From Aurelia coerulea (Eukaryota; Cnidaria; Scyphozoa; Semaeostomeae; Ulmaridae): a stretch of DNA of 64,000 nt. Positions 11,381 to 21,844 of this stretch are shown here, in pieces; within the stretch, counting starts at the first letter, position 1; the number at the start of each line of letters is the position of its first letter. Below the pieces are notes generated by a model. That model was not told where the DNA came from. It saw only the letters and a list, made by a program, of their open reading frames with translations, and did no database searches. The position numbers and the translations under genes were made by a program. Location: contig CM076954.1 of NCBI GenBank assembly GCA_039566865.1, positions 11,370,001 through 11,434,000 of the forward strand, in the 5' to 3' direction.

Positions 11381-11768
11381 TTTAGAAAAAACCAAGGAGC
11401 AGCATCAGGCTTCTTTAAATTCAGGCATATTCAGCAGCGGATATTTTGCTACAACTGATGTGGACGTAAATAATAAAAATAGCACTGACTGCAAAGGAGC
11501 CACTTTTGGTTCTTATAAATATTCTTTTGATAAATTCTACATGGATACTGCCTCATAGTAAGGAAAGCTTAAAGAATTTTCAATCAATTTCATTCTTAAC
11601 AAAAAGCAGCACTTTCATTGCTTTTTCATCAACGTGCAAATCTTGCAAGGTATAATGCAATCTCTTCAAACATTTTCGACCACCGTTTAATCAGGTAAGT
11701 GTCTGTGAATATTTGCAGTATGCTCCAAACCAGGTAGACTTTCCCCAAGTCTATTTACCTGAATCCGT
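11381..11768. other. Intergenic, nothing recognised
   Basis: A 63-codon open frame at 11367-11558 has no recognisable motif. NUP214 5' exons were looked for here and not found. Confidence 0.3.
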
Positions 11769-11840
11769 CTGACCATCTGACCGTCTGACCGTGTGACCGT
11801 GTGACTGTCTGACCGTCTGACCGTCTGACCGTCTGACCGT
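11769..11840. repeat. 8-bp tandem repeat, about 9 units
   Basis: CTGACCGT repeats with variants CTGACCAT, GTGACCGT and GTGACTGT. Confidence 0.85.
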
Positions 11841-12505
11841 GATATTGATATTGATCAATGAATACAACCTTAATGATATTGATAATGAGAGGGATAGATA
11901 AGATAATAGCACGTCGGTTGGCATAGAATTATACTTGTAGGACGACTATTTTCATGGATCAGTTTGATTGTAAAGTGTTATCCAGGTTATATAATCATAT
12001 ACATCATGCATTGTTAGCGGTCTGTGTTTCTGTGGGTGATAGAATTTTAGCCAGACCGATGAAGATTGTTTCTTTGGCTCGTCTCACACTCTATCTGGTA
12101 TCATTAAGTGTCATTTATGATGCGCATCTATGATACGGTACACTATGATGTGCATTCAAGCGTTGACCTATTTAGAGAAAATTTACCCTCGATAGATTTT
12201 ACTTTGAAATATGTGGTCCAATGAAGATTTTCATAACATTTTCTCAGCCAATGACGAGGTAAAACCTAGAATATCACAAGATAACCAGATTTTGCTAATA
12301 AAAAGCTATCATAGAGGTGAGCTCCCAGGATGAGCAAAATATTAAACAAACGATTTGGTCCTTGGTCAAACTACACAAAAATCAAATGGAATTTTCTGAT
12401 TGAATTTCGTGATTTGCAAAACGAGTGCACAGTATTGGGACGCCCAGCTTCTTTTTGGGGACAACCCTTGTCATGAATGTTATTGCATTGGGTGAATAAC
12501 AAAAA
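11841..12505. other. Intergenic or intronic, nothing recognised
   Basis: AT-rich. Probably upstream sequence or first introns of NUP214. No exon could be placed. Confidence 0.3.
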
Positions 12506-12509
12506 TTAA

Positions 12510-12848
12510 CACGTTTGCTGGAAAGGGGTTTATATGAGAACAAGAATTCCATGTTTGATTCTGGTCTATCATTTACTGGCCATTGAAATTTAAATTCAAT
12601 ACAGTTGTCAGTTTCAGAAATAAAATTTAAACTTCAATGACAAATAAATAGTGGACCAGAATCTAAAGTGAAATTCTCATTCCCATACAAACCCCTTACC
12701 AGCAATTATCCTAATTTCTTGGAGTGAACTATGAGTGATATTTTACCAAACAAAATTTTCACCTCTAAGTTAGCCTTTGACTGATAGATTGACATTTCAG
12801 TTTTGAATATTGGCCAAGTACTTTTTATTCCACAGTCCGCCAAACGTG
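12510..12848. mobile_element. TTAA-flanked foldback MITE
   Basis: The element begins CACGTTTG and ends CAAACGTG, with TTAA at 12506-12509 and 12849-12852. An inner inverted repeat of about 90 bp pairs 'GGGGTTTATATGAGAACAAG' with the complement of the segment near 12690. TTAA duplication fits piggyBac or Kolobok MITEs. A relative lies at about 18139-18380. Confidence 0.6.
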
Positions 12849-13138
12849 TTAAGAAAGAAGAAACATCAACAGATTTTGGGTGCGGGGACATGCTATCATC
12901 AGTGCATACTTTTTCAACATTTGACTCAGAAACAGGGTACGTTTTTTCAGATGAGTTAGGTAGTTTCTAAAACAGGGTATGATTTGTTGGGGATTTTCTC
13001 TGAACAGGGTATATAAATTCATCTTTTTTACTCCATAAAAGGGCGAGACTCGAAAGGTGTATTACCGCTCGGGATTGAATTCTTGAGGAAAGACTTTCTC
13101 CAACATCACGTTCTTAATGCTTTATTCTTTAATCGTAG

Positions 13139-13287
13139 TTACGGCATATGATCACAAGAGCATAAACACGAGGAAAAACATCAAACACATTGCACTGTCT
13201 TGCGATGACCTCACGTTGTCCGTTGTTTTTGAAGAAAATGGTGTATTGTGGGTTGGTTATCTTGATGTGCGATGGATTGGAGATCAG
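13139..13287 (+). CDS. NUP214: NUP214 exon, beta-propeller
   Basis: The acceptor is AATCGTAG (AG 13137-13138) after a T-rich tract; the donor CAG|GTAAGA is at 13288. The sequence NIKHIALSCDDLTLSVVFEE followed by YLDVRWIGDQ matches the NUP214 propeller block IHHLALSCDNLTLS...FFDVR. It starts with two bases of a split codon and ends at a codon boundary. The exact acceptor is the least certain point: the first 10-15 residues show no homology. Upstream exons were not found. Confidence 0.75.
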
Positions 13288-13398
13288 GTAAGATTATTTT
13301 TGGCAAGATTTTAACTCGAGGATTCTAAATTTTCCGATTTATTTAATAAGTATTATTGTAATGAATAAGTAGTCCTAAAAACCTTTGATCACTCCAAA

Positions 13399-13777
13399 CA
13401 GGGCATGAAAAAATATTTTCCTTCTTGCGACCAGACAAAAATCATGCTTATATTTCCTGCAAGAATATAGCAATGAAATCTGGTTTTGTCAATGAGATCA
13501 CCATCAGAAACTGGCTCCAACCAGCACGTGTGACGCATCACCTTTTGAAACATCGTCTTGTAAGCACTGGGATGTAGAGCTGCTTATTATTCGGATACAT
13601 GAGATACAATGTCCATTTGTTTGACTTTATTTATGTTTTTATTCGTACAAACAAATGGGGGAAACAAAACATGATACATGAAAGGGGATATAGTTTGGAA
13701 ATTTCCTGCAGGACAGTATTAATGGAAAATTTCCTGCAACCGCCCGGTCGCATGGTCGGGTGGGTTTTCATGCCCTG
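13399..13777. mobile_element. hAT MITE with 8-bp duplication
   Basis: The ends CAGGGCATGAAAA and TTTTCATGCCCTG are inverted, and ACTCCAAA is duplicated exactly at 13391-13398 and 13778-13785. CAGGG ends plus an 8-bp duplication identify hAT. No transposase. It lies in a NUP214 intron. An internal CCATTTGT...ACAAATGG palindrome is also present. Confidence 0.85.
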
Positions 13778-13897
13778 ACTCCAAACCACAAATGCATTAT
13801 ACAGGACAGTTCATTTGTAACTTAGCTCAATTTTCGTTCAGTAAGAATTCCCTCGAAGTTGTAAGGATTCGCATTCGCACTATTTTCCCGAATACAG

Positions 13898-14782
13898 ATA
13901 ATAATAATAATAATTATTATTATTATCAATTTCTTTACTGTTGGATACATGAAAAATATAGCTAAAAGTAATCAGCTAATTAATTCCAACGTTAGTTAAA
14001 ATTTTAAAATACAAATGTTACATCAGAAAAAAGGGGATAAAATATTTACAATTCATCAAAAGTATACAGTATAAAAGCATGAAAGCGTATAAAAGCAGAT
14101 ATTCAAATATTATTATCATAAAAGCCCAAGTTCGGAATAAAAACGCGGCATAATTTACATGGGCAATTTTCTCCGTTCCAATTTTTTAGTTTTGTTTTAA
14201 ACTGACAAAGGGATTCTGAATTTCGTATAGCTGGTGGTAACGTTCGCCACAGCGGCAGACCTTTGAATCGGATGCTTTCTGCCCCGTTGTTGACAGATCT
14301 CACCCTAGGTTGGAAGAATTCGTTATTGTTACGCAAATTGTAATGACTTCATTTTCGCAGAAAATTTCCTGCATAAATGAAGGGCTCAGGTTATTTTTTG
14401 TTTTGTACATCTCAGTCATAAGTAACTGCAAGTTCTTTGCATGAATCGTAACGGCACAGTCCTTCTCTAATAGCTCACTATAAGTAGATTCAGTATCCTT
14501 ATAAGTAATTCTCAGAGCCCTTTCCTGTATTTCGTTAATTTTTTTGTTGAGCTGCCTACTGTGAAACATCCAGATTAAAGGACAGTATTGAAACTGACTG
14601 GTAATAAATGCCCTCATGAGTCTTCTTAGTTTGCTCTGATCCATGTAAGGGGATATGCGAGCAAGTGCATAAAGTTTATTGCTAGCCTTTTGAAATAATG
14701 TCGATCTCATTGTTATGGTAGTCAGAAATGATTCGCGCGAATCGATTCCTTTGATCAGGGCAAATCTTCTCTTGACACACAA
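13898..14782 (-). pseudogene. LINE copy C: RT C-terminus, frameshifted
   Basis: The minus strand from 14782 reads QKASNKLYALARISPYMDQ, then FQYCPLIWMFHSRQLN, then IQERALRITYKDTES. After a frameshift near 14335 it continues as FQPRVRSVNNGAESIRFKG and ends CKLCRVFIPNLGFY. The 3' UTR runs to a short (ATT/AAT)n tail at about 13900-13935. It is the same family as copies A and B, 5' truncated and dead. It sits in a NUP214 intron in antisense orientation. Confidence 0.85.
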
Positions 14783-14848
14783 CTTCTTTATGTTAATAAC
14801 CCTTTAATTTTACAAATTACAAATATATAAATTATGGCCTGTTTACAG

Positions 14849-15341
14849 CATACTTTCATCTCTAAAATCTTGAAAAAGGTTGGTATGAAATTCTATGACC
14901 TATTTCTCTGGACTGGATAGCTTCAAAAATACTTTTGCCATTTCGCTATAATTGTACAGTTGCACTTTTCGGAAATTATCAATATTTTCAGAGTTAGACT
15001 GCTTTTCAAAAATTAGTACCGTCGTAATATTTGAAGTCCTTGACACGACATGAAATAATTTCCAAGAAAATAATAGTTTATGGATGTCTACAGTATGGTA
15101 TCATGCAAAAGTTTGTCACTCTTCTGGTTTACGATTTAGAAATTTGATGACGTTACATCATCAAATGAGTTGAAACATACAAGATGCCGTAATCTAATAT
15201 AATATTCAAATTTCTGAAACGTGGAACGGTAGAATTGTAGGCAAGTAGATAAAGTTTCTTTCAAGCCATTCAATTAAAAGAGATAGGTCATATAATTTTA
15301 CACCCACCTTCTTACGCCAACTTTAAGACTTGGAACTTATG
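14849..15341. mobile_element. Foldback MITE family 'CATAG', copy 1
   Basis: The left arm (AAATCTTGAAAAAGGTTGGT, then TATGACCTATTTCTC) is repeated inverted at about 15210-15340. The core carries GACGTTACATCATCAAAT. Copies at 33025-33523, 43221-44351 and about 63700-63930 share the same arms and the GACGTCATCAA core. Confidence 0.65.
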
Positions 15342-15789
15342 CTCCCGTTTACACGATGCCGTTTTCATTCAATACCGGATTGGGGATGGCAATCTGATGT
15401 GAAAATTGTTCTGTTTACACGATGCCGTTCTCAATTCATATCAGATAGGGGTTCCGCTTATACGGAAAAGCTTCACTGTGCACTGTCATGGTTTCGTTGT
15501 TCGTTTTTGCATCCCCCAGAACCCCCAGATAAATGGGAGGCTCGTAGAATTGATAATGAGGCTCCGTATTGAGTTGGTACTGGATTCGACCGTTTACACG
15601 ATACAAGTTTACACGTTCACAAAATTGTGCTGGCTGGCTGTAAATTTAAGATCGATGATTGGGTTACTCTATTTTACTATCAAGTTGATTTGTACGCAAA
15701 AATAGGAAAGGATCTACTACATTTTTTAGCTGATTTGTGTGAAAGATAAGATCACGCAGAATTTTTTGCAAGTCTACTGAATTAGTGCA
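15342..15789. other. Intron segment with GTTTACACGATGCCGTT repeats
   Basis: The motif GTTTACACGAT(G/A) appears at about 15347, 15411 and 15590. It may be an old MITE, but ends could not be defined. Confidence 0.35.
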
Positions 15790-16085
15790 AATCAATTTAC
15801 GAGCAAATCTAATTCTGTGTCGCCTGTCAAGGAACGCCTGTCAAGAAACTCCTGTCAAGGAACGCCTGTTTTTATCAGTAAGCTGTTTCTATAGATATCC
15901 GACATAGTGCTGTTTACTTTTTTTAGATCGTTTTCAGTGTTCATTGAAATTTGATTTAGCAGCTGCTAGAATTTTGAAGGTGTAAGGCCATCAGTAATTG
16001 CTTTGAGTGACGATTTAAGTTCGCAACGCCTTTTCTAATACAACAAGTGGCTTTTGTACAGTTTTCGTCTGTTTTATAGGAAGTT
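15790..16085. repeat. Segmental direct duplication, copy 1
   Basis: From CTAATTCTGTGTCGCCTGTC through GCAGCTGCTAGAAT and AATTGCTTTGAGTGACGATT this matches 17885-18130 in the same orientation with moderate divergence. Confidence 0.7.
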
Positions 16086-16324
16086 GTTTGGAATAGTTTC
16101 TGAGACATGCTAATTTCTTTCAACTTGTTTTCCTGCCCAATTTACAAGGCCGTGTTTGTGATGCTGACTGTTTTACTCTGTTATTTGCTCTTTACTTTCT
16201 GGACGTTTGTTTCTCTTCTTTTGATTCGGTTTCTCTTGATGCTGCTGATGGCAAGTCGTGCGTACGCTGCCTCACACATCCGGGAGTTATATACGGCAGA
16301 GAGATCAATAAAATCGATCAATAA

Positions 16325-17680
16325 ATAAAACCATTCCCGTTTGAAAAGCCACGGCTTCCTTGATATCAAGACGATGATATCGGCAAATATACCAGGTGTC
16401 CCAAAAAAAGTATAGGCGTTTGAACAGTTCCTGTGACGGAGCCTTGTATTCAAAATTTTTTATTTTTAGTTTATGGTATAGATGAGATCTCAACTTAGAT
16501 TTTGCATCCTTGCATGCTCAAATCGGATTTGCATTCCCTGAGTAATTCACCTAAACAGGACAGATTTCTGAGCCAGCCTGAGACAGATGGTTAATGAATT
16601 ATGCTACTACTATCAATGCGTAATTTGAAGAACATTTGAGTCAGATCAACCACTGAAATTTTTATTCTTAAAATCTCCTGATCAATCAAACTATTATATA
16701 CATTAGAGAAAATATAACAAGAAAAGATGCATTTAAATTTTAACAGTACACAGCGCAAGGTTCTAGGACTGAAGGAACTTGAACGGTGTCGAGTAGTGTC
16801 TTCTAGTACCAAAGGATATTTTCCTCCCGAGTTTCGTTGCAGTTATGATTGTTCAGTCATATTGGCTTTTGAATAGTGAACAGTAAATTGCACTTTCATA
16901 GCTCGACAAACTTTAAAAAAAATAATGTATTGTTTAGCTGCTTCAAAAGCTTTTTATAAATTACACATAGATAGTAACTGCATAATCAAGAAACCATCTG
17001 TCTTAGGCTGACTAAGAAATTTTGCCTGTTTAAGTGAATTACTCTGCAAATACAAACCCGATTTGGACACGCAAGGTCGCAAAATCTAAGTTGAGGTCTC
17101 ATTTATACCATAAACTGAAAATAAAATGTTTTGAATACAAAGTTCCTTCGCAGGGACTGTTCAAACGCCTATACTTTTTTTGGGACACCCGGTATAATTT
17201 GATGGTAGACATGTTCAAATCTACCTGAAATCGGCCGCTCCATTCTGAAATTATAGATGATTTTCTCGAGAAAGCCTCTTCAAGAAGCCTTCAAAAATGT
17301 GCCCAAAATCACGACCAAATTTTTCGTACATTTCTGTCGTACACGGGCCTTACAGCAATGGGTCCTGCACGCTTTAGCACGTGCTATCCTCTTGGGAAGA
17401 TGAACAACCCTCCCTCTGGTATGAATAACCTATTCATGGGGATTTCATTCTCCCAAGAGAACAAAATTCATGAATACAAATGAGTGTCATCATTTTGAGG
17501 AAGGAAACCAAGGGAATTTCGCTCATCGTGTTCACCCATTTTTGCATGTTTTTGGAAGGGGCTTTCTGCAGTAAATCTCCCATATGCACACGGGAAGAAA
17601 TGGCCGATCAAAGCTGGGTAAATTATTGAGCATAATTGAATATATTGGCAATAATATGTGTATATTGTTTGAATAATGCT
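16325..17680. mobile_element. Broken 'GGTGAGTCA'-family element, interrupted
   Basis: 16330-16391 (CATTCCCGTTTGAAAAGCC, then GATATC) and 17193 to about 17680 match the element families at 39769-41035 and 43618-44246. Shared blocks include CTTTAGCACGTGCTATCCTC, AATGAGTGTCATCATTTT and AATGGCCGATC. A younger TA element (16392-17192) sits within it. The outer termini are eroded. Confidence 0.6.
16392..17192. mobile_element. TA-flanked MITE, CC(A/G)GGTGTCCC ends
   Basis: Left end CCAGGTGTCCCAAAAAAAG; right end CTTTTTTTGGGACACCCGG; TA at 16390-16391 and 17193-17194. Inverted arms extend at least 110 bp on each side (e.g. AGTATAGGCGTTTGAACAGT). 801 bp, no transposase. It belongs to the same end family as 1782-4091 and 38920-39490. 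Confidence 0.8.
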
Positions 17681-17884
17681 AGTGAAGAGAAGTTTGAACA
17701 ACTTTATGACAAAAGCCTGTCTAAAGTTTCCTTTTAAGATTGAAATCTTAGTTTGGATGTGTTTTTTGTGTGTTTTGATAGGCACGAGTCTACTATATTT
17801 TCTATCTGATTTCTACAGAAAAAGCTTTGAAAGACAACGGAGATTTATTTCGGAAGTCTATTTAATAAGTACATACCATTTTAC

Positions 17885-18130
17885 GAATAAAGCTAATTCT
17901 GTGTCGCCTGGCAAGGAACGCCTTTTTTTTGTCAGTATGCTTTTCTATAGATATCCGCCATAGTGCTATTTACTTTTTTGGATCGCACCCAATGTTCATT
18001 TGAAATTTAGTTTAACAGCTGCTAGAATGTGGAGGATGTAAGGTCATCAGTAATTGCTTTGAGTGACGATTTGGGCTGGCAACGCCCTTTCTAATGCAAT
18101 AAGTGACTTAAGTAGAGTTTTCACTGTTAT
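17885..18130. repeat. Segmental direct duplication, copy 2
   Basis: Partner of 15790-16085, about 2.1 kb downstream. The two copies bracket the nested MITE pair at 16.3-17.7 kb. Confidence 0.7.
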
Positions 18131-18138
18131 AGAAAAAG

Positions 18139-18380
18139 TTAACACGTTTGGTGGGCAACGGAATAAAGTATGCGGGGCCAATATCCAAAACTAAAATTTT
18201 TATCTATCAGTCAAGAGCTAACAAAGACTTGAAAATTTTGTTTGGTAAAATCACTCATCATTTAGACCCAGAAATTAGGAAAAGTTAAGTAAGGAGCTTG
18301 TATGGGAATGAGAATTCCATGTTCGACGCTGGTCCATGATTTTCTTGCAATTGAAATCTAAATTCATTGTCAGTTTACAC
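18139..18380. mobile_element. Relative of the 12510-12848 TTAA MITE
   Basis: Starts GTTAACACGTTTGGTGGGCA and continues through AAAATTTTGTTTGGTAAAAT and GAATGAGAATTCCATGTT. This corresponds to the reverse complement of the 12510-12848 element. The right end is not defined. Confidence 0.5.
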
Positions 18381-19660
18381 TTGCAAATTCAAATTGTCAT
18401 GTCTCCTGTTGCTTGTGATAAGAACCACAGCTTTGATCAAACTTGAGGCCAAAATGTTGTCAGAAGATTTTTCAAGATTTTTAAACATTGAATTGAAATT
18501 GAACGGTAACATCTGACAAAGTGCTAGATACTGAATGCATGTCATTTGCATTGTTTCATCATAGTTCTGGTCCTCTTAAAAGGGGATCGACATTGGTATA
18601 TTGAGTGGTGTCCATAAATAGGCTAAAGAAACGCCTACACACTCTTTGTTTCTTTCACTACACAAAGAAACGGCACAAGTCACACTTATAAAATACAATA
18701 GACTATATTTTGTCTTGGCCTTGGCCAGCTTTTAGTTTAACTATGTCGAATCAATTTTACTGTTAATTGTGATATTCTTAAAGGTCAACAACCCCAAATT
18801 AAGAGCCTTTACCTGGTGTTACCTGGTGTTACCTTAAAACCCGTGAACCTTTAAAGGATTTTGGGAAAACCTTTGGTTATGGTGAACAAGAAAAAACCCC
18901 AAAAGGTTTTTAAAGAGTCTGAAAAACCTCAGGGTTATTAAAGAAACCCCAACCAATGACCCGTTCTCCAAAACAACCTTTGAGGGTTTCTATGAGCATG
19001 AACAACCCCAAGGTTTTTTCAAACACCCTATGTAGCACCCTTATTTTTTAGTGTACGCTCAATAAATGGTGGTTCTTATATGTGGGTTTTTACTGTAGTG
19101 AGAAAAGAACCGTTTTCTAGATCTTTCAAAAAACTTTTTGGACCTGATTACGATTCGCTGAAGCCATGCTTCAAAATATGCCGATTTCTGTATTGTTTTT
19201 AAGGCTCAGCATCAATTTAGCATCACAAGTCATTTTCTAATTATGGTGTGTTCATTAATCAATGAAACTGCAAAATTTGAATTTGTGTTGCCTGACAAGC
19301 TAACAAGGTGGTGCTATTTTTATTAGAGAGCAATTAAACAATCTTCAGTATTGACATTCATTATATATGGCTGGTGAAAGACCATCTTTAATCTATTTTT
19401 GATTAACAATTTTTCGATCAAATGTATATAACCAAATTGACCTTTATTTGACTCAAAAGTCAATAATTACATGATCGCCTTTCATAATTCATCTCTAGTA
19501 ATTCATTTGCATGCCACACCTGCAGCAATCAAAATTGACGATTAGCTGGAAGCCACTTTGCCATCAAAAGCAGATAAAATGTCACTGTTATTTAGAGCCT
19601 TGGGGGCAGACTTGCATCCTCCCAACAAGATAGCAGTTGCTAAAGCCTGTTCAAGACTTT
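18381..19660. other. Intron segment with a degenerate AACC/GGTT-rich stretch
   Basis: At 18790-19040 the sequence is a loose repetition of AACCCC, GGTTTT and ACCTGGTGTT words, perhaps an ancient tandem repeat. Elsewhere nothing is recognised. Confidence 0.35.
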
Positions 19661-19669
19661 ACGATTCCT

Positions 19670-19864
19670 AGATTTGATACTGTTAAGTATGGAAAGCATT
19701 CGTTGAGGTATCTAGGACCTGTCATATGGTGAAAATTGAATGAAAAAGAAAGAACTAGTCCAAATATAGATAATTTTCGAAGTTATATTAGACAAAAGGA
19801 CCTTGAGGCGTTACTAAATGACAATATATGCAATGAAAACTGTAGGCAATGTAATTTTTCTTAA
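19670..19864 (+). pseudogene. LINE copy D: ORF2 last codons
   Basis: The plus strand reads RFDTVKYGKHSLRYLGPVIW, an in-frame TGA, then KLNEKERTSPNIDNFRSYI and RQKDLEALL, ending CRQCNFS and TAA. This is the tail of a non-LTR RT ORF ('YG..SLRYLGP..W', then a C..C knuckle). The TGA probably replaces a codon next to the conserved Trp. The 3' UTR leads to the (ATT)n tract at 19994. Confidence 0.65.
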
Positions 19865-19992
19865 ACTGAGACTTTTGCTTTTATGGATAGTTATATTTAA
19901 TTTAGGTAAATTTAAAAACAAAACTCTAAAATTGTATGTAAATAGTGTCCCCAATTGATAGAAATGCTAAATGTATTAGACACTGTAATAGA

Positions 19993-19993
<1 letters not shown>

Positions 19994-20064
<71 letters not shown>

Positions 20065-20079
20065 ATTATTATTATAATA

Positions 20080-20123
<44 letters not shown>
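19994..20123. repeat. (TTA)n microsatellite between two LINE 3' ends
   Basis: About 130 bases of TTA units with small interruptions. LINE copy D ends into it from the left, and the minus-strand LINE at 20197-21447 ends into it from the right. Confidence 0.9.
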
Positions 20124-20196
20124 GTTTTTTCACACACCATATCATTGTCATTGGTGGTCTGTTGTTTAGCTAAATATCAAGTCAATACCCTTGACC

Positions 20197-21447
20197 TTAG
20201 ATATCTAGAACGTTCCTGATAATCTTTGCCGTTCCCAACACACAAGCTTTTTGCATCATGTCAGTCTTATCTTCCACTTCTATCTTTGCTGCCCATGAAC
20301 TGAAATCCTTGCTCAATGTACCCAATGCCCCAATCACGATTGGAACCACAAATACTTTTCTGCATTCCCAGATTTTACCAATTTCTCTTTTTAAGTCCTG
20401 ATATCGTTCAATCTTCTCGAGCTCTTTCATCTTTACTCTTGTATCGAATGGGCATGCAACATCTATGCTATAGCATACCCTGTTAGTTTTTTCGTGTATT
20501 ACTATATCAGGTTTATTGTGTTCAAGGTGGTGATCCGTCTGAATTGAAAAGTCCCACAGCAGCTTTACATTTTCATTTTCTAATACTCTTTCTGGAATAT
20601 GTTGATACCACTGATCACTATTATGGGGAAATCCAAATCTTTTGCATAATGTCCAGTGTATAACCACTGCAACCCTGTCATGGCGCCAGTGGCGATATTG
20701 CTTCTGTGCAAGTTTCGTACACTCTGCAACAATATGGTTGATGGTCTCTTCTCTTTCCCCACACAGCCTGCACATGGGTGATATATCTTGTTTGTCAATT
20801 TTGTTCTTAATTGCATTTGTCCTTAAGGCCTGGTCTTGAGCTGCCATCAGTGTTCCTTCTGTCTCTTTCGTTAATGTTCCTCTTTTCAGCCAGTTCCAGC
20901 TCTTGTGATCTCTGATCTCTCTTGTGCTCCTCACATATTGCCCATGTAAGGCCTTTTCTTCGTATTGATTTCTTCGTCTCTCTTCTACCTCTTTCTTTAG
21001 CCATGCCTCTGCCAAGGATCCCTTCATCTTTCACAGCCTTGAGTAACATCTCTTCGCTTTCTTCTATGTATTTGAGTAAACTGTTTGTTTCGATTTCAAC
21101 ACAGTCTTCAACACTTATCATACCCCTTCCGCCCTTTGCCCTTTTAATGTACAATCTATCAACATCCGCTTGAGGGTGAAGTGCTCGGTGCATATTCATA
21201 AGCTTCCTTGTTTGTCGGTCGATATTTCTCAATTCCTCTTTTGTCCATTTGATTATACCAGCTCCGTATCTTATTATTGCAACAGCACGTGCGTTTATTG
21301 CATTAATGACGTTCCCCCCATTCAGTCTCGATTTCAAGATCTTTCTCACCCTTCTATAGTACTCCTTTGTCACATTTTCCTTCATCTCCATATGCTTCAC
21401 TCCATCTGCCTCTAACATGCCAAGATACTTGTATCCCTCTTCTTTCC
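20197..21447 (-). pseudogene. LINE copy E: RT thumb plus restriction-like endonuclease
   Basis: Minus strand. 21447-21020 encodes the end of an RT: KYLGMLEADGVKHMEMKENV, then ARAVAIIRYGAGIIKW, then KRAKGGRGMISVED. After a frameshift near 21020 a 276-residue frame (to 20197) has a C-x2-C-x8-H-x4-C knuckle (CRLC...H...C, about residues 86-103), RHDRV, and the nuclease core KPDIVIHE...IDVACPFD. This order (RT, CCHC, PD-(D/E)xK nuclease) is that of R2/R4/NeSL-type LINEs, which use a C-terminal site-directed nuclease. The copy is 5' truncated exactly against TTAGGG-like repeats, and its 3' end abuts (TTA)n. Confidence 0.82.
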
Positions 21448-21563
21448 CTAAGGTTAGGGTTAGAGTTAGGGTTATTATTAGGGTTAGGGTTAGGGTTATT
21501 ATTATTAGGGTTAGGGTTAGGGTTATTATTAGGGTTAGGGTTAGGGTTAGGGTTAGGGTTAGG

Positions 21564-21600
<37 letters not shown>

Positions 21601-21619
21601 TTATTATTATTATTATTAT
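21448..21619. repeat. Telomere-like TTAGGG repeats mixed with (TTA)n
   Basis: Blocks of two to six TTAGGG units (21450-21566) are separated by TTATTA insertions, then (ATT)n runs to about 21619. It is an interstitial telomere-type repeat flanked by retroelements. Frames through it are low-complexity artefacts. Confidence 0.9.
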
Positions 21620-21657
21620 TGCAAGTAAAGATTGTTTCGTCTTGATTATCTAAGTAT

Positions 21658-21835
21658 AATAGAGTCAAGAAAAACAAGAACTTTTCAGTGAAATATTTCG
21701 ATCTTATGTAGATCTTCTTCAGTCACAATGTTAATAGATTATAAGAGTGTACCATAACGATAAAGGAAAGAATTATAAATTCGATTTAAGAGTTCTACAA
21801 ATGTCCGTGGAATTTCTGATTCTGATAATGCGGCG
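21658..21835. repeat. Penelope-like element left inverted repeat
   Basis: 178 bp, exact reverse complement of 25760-25937 by eye. It begins AATAGAGTCAAG and ends ATAATGCGGCG, nine bases before the ORF start. Confidence 0.92.
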
Positions 21836-21844
21836 AACAAAGAT

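Noticed and set aside
19945..20169. Poly-Ile/Leu frame
   Set aside because: Translation of the (TTA)n tract.
21354..21677. Asn/Pro-rich and Leu-rich frames through the TTAGGG/TTA tract
   Set aside because: Low-complexity translation of a microsatellite.
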